From: Anaerolineae bacterium
GTDB taxonomy: Bacteria; Chloroflexota; Anaerolineae; Aggregatilineales; UBA2796
Assembly (NCBI GenBank): GCA_020851855.1
Contig: JADZBY010000695.1
Span: 1 to 36,795 of the forward strand
Direction of reading: 5' to 3'
DNA length: 36,795 bases
How positions within the stretch are numbered: position 1 is the stretch's first letter; each line of letters opens with the position of its first letter. This document shows positions 15,601 through 23,594 of the stretch, piece by piece. A program made the translations under genes and the position numbers. The notes under the pieces were generated by a model. That model saw only the letters and a program-made list of their open reading frames with translations, was not told the origin of the DNA and did no database searches.

Positions 15601-18600
15601 CGCTGCTCGTCCGCGCCGAGCGCGCGGCGCGTGGTGAAGCCCATGACCAGCCAACCGACGGCGTGGCTGCGCGCGCTCAGCGGCAGCACACTCACCGAGG
15701 CGATACGCAGCGATTCCAGCCGTGGATCATGGGCCAGGTCCGGGTTTTTGCGCACATCCGGCTCGATAACCGGCTCCTGCGGGTTGAGCAGCACGGGCGG
15801 CACGGGCGTGGCTTCGTCCATAGCCACCGGCGTGATGCCCATGTCCCCGACGTGCAGCGCATAGGACTGCACCGGGCGGCCATTGGCATCGCTGAAGACG
15901 GCGAACAGGTGATCCGGCTCGTAGAGCTGGTAAAGCTGCAAGGCCATTGCGGACAGGATGCCGATCAACTCGTGCTCGGCGGCGATGGACCGCGTGATCT
16001 CGTACAGGATCGTGGTTTCGCGCAGGCTCTCCTGAAGCACGGACTCCAGCTGGCGGAGTTGAGTCACGTCCTGGAACACGGCCACGGCGCTGATCAACTG
16101 GCCGTCGCGGAAGACGGGAACCGCGTTGATCAGCATGTCGACGCGCGTCCCATCGGGCTGAACGGCGCTGACGTCCTGCGCGAAGATTGGCTCTTGCGTG
16201 CGCAGGACGCGGAACACCGGCAGTTCGTCGGCTTCCAGCGGCGTATCCGTGCCGGTGTGCACCAGTTGGGCGGCGTCCGGGTTATCCAGGCCGAGCAGAT
16301 CGCGCGCCTGCTCGTTGCTCAGCGTGACGTTCCCGGTCGCGGCGTCGGCCACGACGACGCCCGTCGGCAGCGAGTTCAGCACGGTTTGCAGCGTCTCACG
16401 CTCCGTCTCCGCGACCTGGAACAAGCGCCGGTTCTCCAGCGCGATAGAGATCTGGCTGGCGACTGTCAGCACAAGCTGGATGTCGCTATCGGTCAGATCG
16501 TGGCCGTCAACGGGCCTGCCGACGAGCAGCGCGCCCACCGTGTTGTTGCCGGTGCGGACCGGGATGGCGACATGTTTGCCCAGGCCGCGCTGCATGTCGG
16601 GCGGAAGGTCGCGGCCCGGCTCATCTGCCGACGGGTTATTGATGAGCGCCACCGTGCCCAAACGCGCCGCCTGGGCCAGCGACATGGCGCTGTTGTCCAG
16701 GTCGATGATGTCGAGCGCGGCCAGCGGCGAGTCGGCGGGCGCATCGGCGGCGGTGCGCTCCAGGCGGACGCGCCGCCCGCTGAGCCGCACCTGGCCGAAC
16801 CACCAGCGATCAAATTCGGCGGCGGCAGCCACCGTCTCCACCAGGCTGCGCACGCCCGTTTCCACGTCGCCGCCGATCTGGCTGGCCGCCTGGGCCGCTT
16901 CGGCCAGCGCGCGGTTGCGGTTGGCTTCCGCCTGGGCCTGCTGGAACAAGTAACGATTCTCCAGCGCGATGGCGACCTGGTCGGCCAGCGCGGACACGAA
17001 CTGCGCGAAGGTCAGGTTGAAGCTGCGCGGCTGGCGGCTCAAGAGCAGCAGGACGCCGAACCAGCGGCTTCGTGTGGTCAGCGGGATGGTCATTGCACTG
17101 CGGACATGCAAAGTGCCCAGACCGGTGCGCAGTTCGTGGAAGCCCACCACATCGGCGGGCATCTCGGCAATGTAGGGGTCGCGGGACTCGCCAGCCGCCC
17201 ACATGGGCGGCCACTGCTCACGTGCAGTGCGCGAGCTGCCGGCCACCTGGAAGCGCTGGTCCGTATCCCGGCTCCACAGGTGTTGCAGGTCGAAGTACGG
17301 CGCGCTCGGCGTCGGGTCGGGTCCGGCGATCAGCGCGACGATATAGTCGACCACCGGATAGCGGGCCAGCCGCTCTGCGGTGAGTTGGTAGACTTCCTCA
17401 ACCGTCGCGCTCGCGCCCAAGGCGCGGCTGGTGTCGTACAACTGCTCAACGCGGCTGAGCGCGCTTTGCGTCTGCTCGACGAGGCGGACGTTTTCGACCG
17501 CCAGCGCGACGCGCTCGGCCACCGCCTGCACGATAGCTCGTTCTTCGCCGGACAGCGGCGATTCCGGGCTGCCCACGACGCTCAGGCTGCCCACCGTCTC
17601 GCCACGGACGCGGATCGGCGCTTCGATGCCGCCGCCCTGCGTTGCCGTGCGTCCGTCGCCGCCCGCGCCCGGCGCGATCTGCTGAAGGTCGTACTGATAA
17701 GCCATCGCCACGGCGGAGCGCTCGTCGAGGAACTCTTCCCACGTCGCGCGGGTGAGCATCCGGTTCAGGTTGTCGATCTGATCGACGCGCTGTTGCTGGT
17801 CGCGTAGCAGGCGCGCACTGTCAATGGAGATGGCAAGCTGGTCCGCCAGGATTTGGAAGATCTGCACGTCGTCTTCGCTGAATGCGTCCGGCTCCACGCT
17901 CTGGACATCCAGCGCGCCGATCAGGTTGTTGCCGACCTGGAGCGGCAGCGCCATCTCCGACCGCGTGAGGGGCAGGATCGGGTTGAAGCGGTGCGGAATC
18001 TCGGACTGTTGCGTATCGAGCGTGACGAACGTGCGGCGCTTGTCCGCCACCTGACCGACGATAGACGGCGAGCCGACGGCCAGACGGTGCTTGCGGGCGA
18101 GCATCTCGCGGCCTGCCTCGCCGGTGCTGACCACCAACACGGCGTATTTGCCCGCCTCGTCGACGAAGAAGATCTGCACGTGATAGAGCTTGAACCGCTC
18201 GCGAATGGTGTCAACCGAGAATTGCAGCAGCTCGTCAATGTTGCGCAGTTGCGCGGCCTGACGGCTGATGTCCGCCGCAAGCTGGATGTTACGGGTACGC
18301 TCGGCGACGCGCGTCTCCAGCGTGCCGACCAGGTCTTCCAGGCGCGCCGTCATGCTGTTCATGGCCTCGGCAAGCTCGCCAATCTCGCCGCCCGCCCGGA
18401 TTCGGATGCGCGTGCTCAGGTCGCCCTGGGCGATCTGGCGGGCGCTGGCCGTCAGGCGGCTGAGCGGGCGCACGATGGTTTGCGCGCCGAAACTGATGAA
18501 GATCAGCGCGCCGACCAGCACGAGCAGCGAGCGCGTCGTCGCCAGATTGACGACGTCGCCGATGTTCGAGATGGGCTGTTCGTCCACCGATTTGCTGACC

Positions 18601-19589
18601 ACCATGCGCCAGCCGGTGTTGATCAGGCCGTCGCGGGACAGCGTATCGTAGAGCAGCGTGCTGTACGTGCGTGGGCCGACCGTCAAGAGCGTTTGCTCAC
18701 CGCCGGAGAGCACCTCTTCGGGCAGCGCCGGGTGCTCAAAGCCGCGCTGGCCGAGCACCTGAACTTGCGGCTCGGCAAGGCGGTCTGCAACGACGAAGGG
18801 CGTGCCGTTCGTATCGACCAGCACGGTCTGGAAGTTGAAGGCGGCATACGTGCCCGGTTTCAGGTTTTCGCCCAGGTAGTCTACCGGGCTGAGGGAGCCG
18901 AGCACATAACCGAGAAGGACATCGCCGTTGTAAACCGGCACGCCGATCTCCATGGACAGGACATTGGCGTTGCTGCCCGTGTTATCCGCCCACGCGGCGC
19001 GCCGCATGGTGAGCGACGAGTAATACACCTGATCGGGAGCGAGGTCTGTCAGCGCCCGGAAATAGGGCCGCCCGGATTCGGAGATGAGTTCCGTGCGGGG
19101 CACGGCGCGAACGGTCGTGCCCTGGGCATCCTGGGCCTCGATCACGCTGGTCTGTTCGCCCGCCGGGTTCAGAAAGCGCAAGTTCGTGAAGGTGAGGTCC
19201 TTGCCGGCCAGGTTCGAGGTGAACAGCAGGCGCAAGGGCACGAGATATGCGCCCGCAGCGGCGGTGTTTCCCTGGTCCAGGGCGTTGCCGTAGCGTTGCG
19301 TCTCTTCGCTGGCCGCCAGCTTGCGCATGATGCGGCTGGTGTCTTCGAAAAACTCCACCACGCGCGCGTTGACGCTGTCGATATGGGTGCTGAAGCCGAC
19401 CTGCGTCGCCTCGGTGACAAAACCTTCGAACAGCGGCGGCAGCAGGAAGGCGAAGATGGCCACCAGGATGATGAAAGTGACCACCACCGGCGTGAGCAGC
19501 TTGACGTTGACCGGGAGCCTGCGCCACAGCGCCCGAGGGCTGAACCGGCCAGATCGGGCGTGGACTTTTTGCGCGTGCATCGTGCTCAT
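12621..19589 (-). CDS. giant Cache-HAMP-multi-GAF-PAS sensor histidine kinase (2322 aa)
   Basis: Domain order by residue: TM1 (about 29-54); extracellular dCache-like sensor (about 60-345); TM2 (about 350-375); HAMP (about 375-430); GAF1 (454-595); Trp-Glu-Glu-Phe-Leu linker (about 617) with a short GAF2 (640-710); GAF3 (717-882); GAF4 (910-1054); PAS (1065-1180); GAF5 (1194-1347); GAF6 (1364-1524); GAF7 (1534-1704); GAF8 (1717-1870); GAF9 (1877-2051); HisKA (2062-2130) with phospho-acceptor H2077 in NMSHELRTPLNSIIGF; HATPase_c (about 2170-2295) with LLNLVSNAAKFT, DTGIGVP and GTGLGLPIA boxes. The kinase core looks complete. GAF1 and GAF8 resemble each other closely (VGS.S..GQV, LP.TR.EMALPL, GALDVQS), which points to internal duplication. 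Its start overlaps the stop of the preceding gene by four bases. It is the only kinase in the cluster and the likely phosphodonor of the receiver at 28735-29124. Ligands of the GAF domains are unknown. Confidence 0.93.
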   Translation of the reverse strand: MSTMHAQKVHARSGRFSPRALWRRLPVNVKLLTPVVVTFIILVAIFAFLLPPLFEGFVTEATQVGFSTHIDSVNARVVEFFEDTSRIMRKLAASEETQRYGNALDQGNTAAAGAYLVPLRLLFTSNLAGKDLTFTNLRFLNPAGEQTSVIEAQDAQGTTVRAVPRTELISESGRPYFRALTDLAPDQVYYSSLTMRRAAWADNTGSNANVLSMEIGVPVYNGDVLLGYVLGSLSPVDYLGENLKPGTYAAFNFQTVLVDTNGTPFVVADRLAEPQVQVLGQRGFEHPALPEEVLSGGEQTLLTVGPRTYSTLLYDTLSRDGLINTGWRMVVSKSVDEQPISNIGDVVNLATTRSLLVLVGALIFISFGAQTIVRPLSRLTASARQIAQGDLSTRIRIRAGGEIGELAEAMNSMTARLEDLVGTLETRVAERTRNIQLAADISRQAAQLRNIDELLQFSVDTIRERFKLYHVQIFFVDEAGKYAVLVVSTGEAGREMLARKHRLAVGSPSIVGQVADKRRTFVTLDTQQSEIPHRFNPILPLTRSEMALPLQVGNNLIGALDVQSVEPDAFSEDDVQIFQILADQLAISIDSARLLRDQQQRVDQIDNLNRMLTRATWEEFLDERSAVAMAYQYDLQQIAPGAGGDGRTATQGGGIEAPIRVRGETVGSLSVVGSPESPLSGEERAIVQAVAERVALAVENVRLVEQTQSALSRVEQLYDTSRALGASATVEEVYQLTAERLARYPVVDYIVALIAGPDPTPSAPYFDLQHLWSRDTDQRFQVAGSSRTAREQWPPMWAAGESRDPYIAEMPADVVGFHELRTGLGTLHVRSAMTIPLTTRSRWFGVLLLLSRQPRSFNLTFAQFVSALADQVAIALENRYLFQQAQAEANRNRALAEAAQAASQIGGDVETGVRSLVETVAAAAEFDRWWFGQVRLSGRRVRLERTAADAPADSPLAALDIIDLDNSAMSLAQAARLGTVALINNPSADEPGRDLPPDMQRGLGKHVAIPVRTGNNTVGALLVGRPVDGHDLTDSDIQLVLTVASQISIALENRRLFQVAETERETLQTVLNSLPTGVVVADAATGNVTLSNEQARDLLGLDNPDAAQLVHTGTDTPLEADELPVFRVLRTQEPIFAQDVSAVQPDGTRVDMLINAVPVFRDGQLISAVAVFQDVTQLRQLESVLQESLRETTILYEITRSIAAEHELIGILSAMALQLYQLYEPDHLFAVFSDANGRPVQSYALHVGDMGITPVAMDEATPVPPVLLNPQEPVIEPDVRKNPDLAHDPRLESLRIASVSVLPLSARSHAVGWLVMGFTTRRALGADEQRMLAAIADQTAIAAEGVRLAEETAQALETTTRLYDANLTISRGDSIEGVLGAVRDQLKLFNPSQIDIFMFDTQGAARVAERVVAWDAHDPDGDGDVQLSEGDTFDNWAFLESDALYIENVSAIDRHLTAVLRTLPNWGQFKAHASVPLAVKGRMIGRMAISFVRPHLFDIAEQQILTTLADQASIAIDNFMLVQQTQETLDETAVLYQTSRAISNAADMTEQLAAIIDYAVQPIVTGALLIRLLSDAWTGPDASIEIVANWHRMDEDGGMDLTGIRFTPDQFPAWREISSSDVVWIDDMSLITQPSATDETIYRLMGFRSVLVFPLTSAGRPVGALLFGSSQPWPYSEREVRVYTSLADLVAISMERQRLLEQTDRRARQLQLSAQIAQSATSILNLDELFDRTVNLIRDNFNYDHVQVFRISPDGRDARVVAATGEAGKQLIAVGHHLRVGSRSVIGQVTGNGKPQIVSDTAAPGSVHRPNPYLPRTRAEMALPLIARNRILGALDVQSNEPGAFTDDDVAVLSTLADQIAIAIDNAGLFETSSQRAEEMRFLFDVTRAATGIVDDAEPAVRRVATLILDNLGASSSALLLLDETQSKLIPYWVSVPELQLTPPDHYDFSGPYLKSFASSHEPLIVNDVPAAMLLAQTTSRLGQGRLIQHLQGILPDAGSALLIPLASGDNFLGILCVAKLTMNGFNDDSIRLVQTLSSSLAAVLQNARLLREVQTANTRLMELDRLKNQFLANMSHELRTPLNSIIGFSRVILKGIDGPLTEMQEQDLTTIYDSGKHLLGLVNDILDQAKIEADKMEFTSAYFSMVDLIKGVMSTAVGLVKDKPIKLHQEIEDDLPPVWGDEFRTRQALLNLVSNAAKFTQQGSITASAFRIERDGRQYIQVSITDTGIGVPEDKLESIFEPFQQAENSPARQYEGTGLGLPIARKLIRKQGGDIWVVSEVSVGSTFSLTMPCEPLPEAATAAEESSEAETQAETAESGDK

Positions 19590-21844
19590 CGCGTCCCCTC
19601 TAGCTTCATCCCAACCGTGTCCGGCGCTTCAGGGCTATCCTCGCCGCCCTGCGGAAGCGCTTCGGTGACGATCTCCGCGCTTTCTTGCGCCAGGGTCAGC
19701 CGGATCGTCGTCTGCGGGGCCTGCAAGGCCAGACCCAGCTCGCGGACCGCCGTTTGCAGCACCTGCGACACGTCCAACTGCTGCACGAGCTTGCCGGCGA
19801 TATCGCTCACCAGGCGCTCGCGGTAGGCCAAACGCTGCGTGTGCTCCAGCAGGCGCGCGTTGTCCGCCGAGACCGCCAACCGGTCGGCCAGTTCGCGGGC
19901 GAGCAGTCGGATGTTCTCGTTGTAATTCTGGCGGCCCACCATCCATTCGACCGCGCCAAAAATCTGGTCGCGCAAAATGACCGGGACGGCGAAGACCACC
20001 AGATCGTTCTCGATCCGCTCGACCAGATCGCGGCGCTCGACCGCCTGCCGCTGGAGTTCGGACCACGTCTCCGGCCCAGTCTTCACGCCCTGCCGGATGC
20101 GGCGAGAGGCCGCGTAGCCCTGCCACGCCTCGCCGAGCAGGCGGCGGTTCAGGTCTTCGATCTCGGACAGGCGCGCCTGGGACTCTTCAAAAAGCCGCGC
20201 GTTGGTGATGGCAATCGCCAGCTCGTCCGCAACGCTCTGGAACAGGCGCACGTCCGAGTCGGAGAACGACTCGGGCCGCCTGCTCTGCAGGTCCAGCGCG
20301 CCGATGATGCCATCCCGGGTGCGGAGAGGCAGCGCCAATTCGGCGCGCGTATCGGGCAGAAGTTCGTTGGCGCGGTGCACGTTGCTCGTGGACGTGTCGA
20401 GCGCGACCACGGCCTCACCATCCGCCGTGGCGCGCCCGATCACGCTCTGGCTGCCCACCGGGAGCCGGTGGCCACGCGCCAGCAGCGCCTTGCCGGCGTC
20501 GCCGGTGGACACGCGCAGCACCGCATATTGCCGCGTCGGGTCGAGCAGGAAGACCTGGGCATGATAGACATCCGGGAAGCGCGTGCGAATCAGCTCGATG
20601 ACCTCGCTCAGCAGGGCGTCCAGGTCGCGGATGCTGGAGATGAACTGCGCGATGTCGCGGGTGGCCTCGATGTCGCGCGTGCGCTGGGCGATACGGGCTT
20701 CCAACGCGCGGATGTCCTGCCGGGCCAGTTCCGTGATGCTGTTGAACGACTGGGCGAGCACGCCGATCTCGTCGTTCTGCGCCGGGGTCTCCATTTCTGC
20801 GATGTCCTGGCCCTGGGCAGCTCGTGCGGCGATCTGCGTCAGGCGGCGTATGGGCACGATGACGGTCATCTCATAGAAATACCAGACGCCGACCAGGACA
20901 ATGCCCGCGCCGACCAGGTACAGGCCCATCTGAATGAGGAACGGGCTGGCTTCGATGGGCGCAGACGCGATCTGCACGGCCCGCGTCTCGGCGACGATGC
21001 GGCGGCCCAGGTTGCCGACCACCGAAACGTAGGTGAGCACGCGCCGGTTGATGATCGGGCTGAGCAATTCGGTGGGCGACGCGCCGGCGCGCGATCCAAG
21101 CGCACGGGCTGCCGCCCGCGTCTCTTCGGTGGTGACCACCGGCTCGGAAAACGGCGATTGCACCCTGCTGTTCTGGTCGACGAGGTAGAAGAAAATCTGG
21201 CCTGCCTGGGTGTTGATTGGCCGGAGTGCGTCGTACACGCCGGGCACAGTCGATACCGGGCCGCGTGATGGGTCCACGTCGAAATACAGGAAGCCCACCC
21301 GCGCGCCCGCATAGTCGAGCGGCACGAGCACATCCAGGCGCGGCTCCGGCTCGGTGATCAGCGGCCCGATGTGAAGCCCGGACGTGATAGGTTCGCGTAT
21401 CAGCGCCTCGTGGTCGACCGGGTGAAGCGGCGACTCGCTGACGCCCTGTTGAACCGTGACCAGCGGCGCGCCGTAGATGGTCAGGTACGTGACTTCCCGG
21501 ATGTTCGCGTTCGCGTTGACGAAATCGCGCGCTGCGAGCCGGACCGCCACATACGCGACGCCTTCCGTAGTGCCCGTATTCAACGTGGTGAAGTGCTGTT
21601 GGAGCGTCTCATTCTGGGCGAAGCCCTGCACGGCGGTGACGAGCGCGTTCACGCCTGCGCTGAGCGCGTTCGCCCGCTCTGCCGTTACCGTGCGCATCAA
21701 CTGCCCGGCCACCGGCTCCGCCGATTCCAGGTAACGCGAGATGGCGAAGGCAGCGACGATCATCAGGACCAGCGCCGCGACGCCCAGGCCGAGGACGAGC
21801 TTGACCCGAACCGAAAGCGAAGCAAAACGCGCGGCGATGTTCAT
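19586..21844 (-). CDS. Cache-HAMP-GAF membrane receptor without kinase domain
   Basis: A 752-residue protein: TM1 (about 15-37), a large extracellular dCache-like region (about 40-300; YLTIYGAPLVTVQQG, LDVLVPLDYAGARVGFLYFD), TM2 (302-324), HAMP (about 326-382; PIRRLTQIAARAAQGQD), coiled coil, GAF1 (402-554; VGSQSVIGRATADGE, LPDTRAELALPL, IGALDLQS), a Trp-containing linker (GEAWQGYAASRR, about 572), a shortened second GAF-like domain (600-665) and a terminal helix-strand module ending ALQAPQTTIRLTLA. No HisKA/HATPase, cyclase or methyl-accepting region follows. The N-terminal half parallels that of the giant kinase next door, with which it overlaps by four bases; it may form mixed receptor assemblies with it, which is inference. 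Confidence 0.88.
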   Translation of the reverse strand: MNIAARFASLSVRVKLVLGLGVAALVLMIVAAFAISRYLESAEPVAGQLMRTVTAERANALSAGVNALVTAVQGFAQNETLQQHFTTLNTGTTEGVAYVAVRLAARDFVNANANIREVTYLTIYGAPLVTVQQGVSESPLHPVDHEALIREPITSGLHIGPLITEPEPRLDVLVPLDYAGARVGFLYFDVDPSRGPVSTVPGVYDALRPINTQAGQIFFYLVDQNSRVQSPFSEPVVTTEETRAAARALGSRAGASPTELLSPIINRRVLTYVSVVGNLGRRIVAETRAVQIASAPIEASPFLIQMGLYLVGAGIVLVGVWYFYEMTVIVPIRRLTQIAARAAQGQDIAEMETPAQNDEIGVLAQSFNSITELARQDIRALEARIAQRTRDIEATRDIAQFISSIRDLDALLSEVIELIRTRFPDVYHAQVFLLDPTRQYAVLRVSTGDAGKALLARGHRLPVGSQSVIGRATADGEAVVALDTSTSNVHRANELLPDTRAELALPLRTRDGIIGALDLQSRRPESFSDSDVRLFQSVADELAIAITNARLFEESQARLSEIEDLNRRLLGEAWQGYAASRRIRQGVKTGPETWSELQRQAVERRDLVERIENDLVVFAVPVILRDQIFGAVEWMVGRQNYNENIRLLARELADRLAVSADNARLLEHTQRLAYRERLVSDIAGKLVQQLDVSQVLQTAVRELGLALQAPQTTIRLTLAQESAEIVTEALPQGGEDSPEAPDTVGMKLEGTR

Positions 21845-23556
21845 GAATCAGCCCCTCCGTTCCGGTTTGGCGATGCCGCATCCGTCGGGGCGGGCATGCC
21901 CAGGCGGATGCTGGTTCGGGTAGCGCCCAGCGCCTGCTGGAACGCATCGGTGGCCACCTCGATGAGCGAGTCCATGTCGCTGCGCGCCTGAAGCATGGTC
22001 GCGATCTGGTTGGCCACCTGTTCCCGCGCGACCGTCATCTGGGCTTGTTCGAAGAGCCGCAGGTTATCGAGCGACAGGGCGAGGCGCTGGGCGATGGCGC
22101 GCGCCAGTTCCAGGCTGCGCTGGTCCCAGACCCGGTCGCGCGGCGCTTGAAATTCCATGACGCCCAACACCTGCCCGCGCGAGTGGATGGGCACGACGAG
22201 CACCTGCGTGCCGTCGCGCGTCTCGATGCGCGGGTTGGCCGCGCCGACCAGCCCTGGCACAGGCGTGGCCGTCGGCACAATCGTGCCGCTCACCCAGTCG
22301 AAGCCGATGAGCTTGTCGGGGCGGCTTTCCAGGTAATGCACCCAGGACCGGCCCCGAATCTCCTGGTTCAGGCGCTCGATCTCGTAGCTGGTGGAGCGCA
22401 CCTGTTCCAGAAGGGTGTGGCGCTCGCGGTTGAGTTCCTGCTGCGCTTCGGTCAGGCGCAGGTTGTCGATGGCCATCGCCGCCTGCGTCACGATCGCCGT
22501 CAAGGTCTGGATGTCCTCGTCGCCAAACACGTTCTCCTGGACGCTCTGCACGTCCAGCACGCCGATGACCTGCGGCCCACGCCGGAGCGGCACGAGCAAT
22601 TCGGAGCGCGTGGCCGGCAGGAACTCCGAGCGGTGCTCCTCTGGCGATGTGAGCGTGACGTGCTGCATCTGGCCGGTGCGCACGGCCTCGTTGACCGCCG
22701 TTGCGCCGTCCGGGGCGATGCGCCTTCGGGGCAACTCGCCGCCGCCGCGCGCTTCGGTATTGCCCGTGGCAAGGCTGATGACGCCGGTCTTTTCCTGGAC
22801 GAGAAACGCCTGGACGTGGTAGTAACCCAGCTGCATCCGGATCATCTCGACGGTGCGCGCCAGCAGGTCCTCGACAGACTGCGCCTCGCCGATAGCATGG
22901 CTGGTGGCGGCCATGGTGCTCACCTCGGCGGCGAGCGCCTCATTGCGCTGGGCCAGCGCGCGTTGCTCGCTCAGGAACAGGATCAGCGTGATGCCGATGA
23001 GCGACAGCGACAGCGTGGCAAAGGAAATCTGTGTGGCGAGCGCCAGCGGCTGGATGCGCTGGAACGCGAGCAGGCCCAGCGCGCTGAACAGGAACACGAC
23101 GATGACGGCGAGCAGCGTGAGCATGACCGTGACCAGCAGGCCGCGCCGCGTGAGCAGCACCGCCGCCGACACAACCGGGACGGCCAGGCCGAGCGCGAAC
23201 AGGCTATCCAGGCCGCGAAAGATATACAGCCCAAAGCCCAGGGCGAAGAGCATCATGACGTACAGCACGCGGGCAGAGTGCAGGTTGCCCCGGCTGGTCA
23301 TGATCGCGACGACGAGCACGCTTGCGGCGACGACAAGCTGCAACGCGACGAAAAAGGATGAGGTGATGAGGACGGGAATATTCGCCAGAAACAGGATGTT
23401 CGGCGCGCTCGGCAGAAGCGGCGTCTGGAACAAGCCCACCAGGAGCAAAAGGAACAGCACGAGCGCCATCGCGGTCAGGCCGCGCGCCTGGCGCTGCTCC
23501 AGGGGGTTCGCATACTTGTGACGGACCTGGAATGGCCACCGGAGCCTTCTGAACAT
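21841..23556 (-). CDS. six-to-seven-helix membrane GAF sensor, kinase-less (paralogue 3)
   Basis: A 571-residue protein with a short basic N-terminus (MFRRLRWPFQVRHKY), six or seven membrane helices (residues about 28-215), a short coiled coil, GAF1 (233-370; LPATRSELLVPLRRG, IGVLDVQS), a coiled-coil linker ending RGRSWVHYLESRP (about 404), a shortened GAF-like domain (about 420-500; VPIHSRGQVLGVMEFQ, ALSLDNLRLFEQAQ) and a C-terminal module ending LGATRTSIRLGMP. The tail after it is Ala/Pro/Asn-rich. The layout matches the two genes before it in transcription order. AGGGGA lies 8 bases upstream of the ATG. No output domain is present, so signalling must go through partners. Confidence 0.86.
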   Translation of the reverse strand: MFRRLRWPFQVRHKYANPLEQRQARGLTAMALVLFLLLLVGLFQTPLLPSAPNILFLANIPVLITSSFFVALQLVVAASVLVVAIMTSRGNLHSARVLYVMMLFALGFGLYIFRGLDSLFALGLAVPVVSAAVLLTRRGLLVTVMLTLLAVIVVFLFSALGLLAFQRIQPLALATQISFATLSLSLIGITLILFLSEQRALAQRNEALAAEVSTMAATSHAIGEAQSVEDLLARTVEMIRMQLGYYHVQAFLVQEKTGVISLATGNTEARGGGELPRRRIAPDGATAVNEAVRTGQMQHVTLTSPEEHRSEFLPATRSELLVPLRRGPQVIGVLDVQSVQENVFGDEDIQTLTAIVTQAAMAIDNLRLTEAQQELNRERHTLLEQVRSTSYEIERLNQEIRGRSWVHYLESRPDKLIGFDWVSGTIVPTATPVPGLVGAANPRIETRDGTQVLVVPIHSRGQVLGVMEFQAPRDRVWDQRSLELARAIAQRLALSLDNLRLFEQAQMTVAREQVANQIATMLQARSDMDSLIEVATDAFQQALGATRTSIRLGMPAPTDAASPNRNGGADS

Positions 23557-23594
23557 GGTCTGATCCCCTGCGCCTTGTCCTTACGCCTGTGTCC

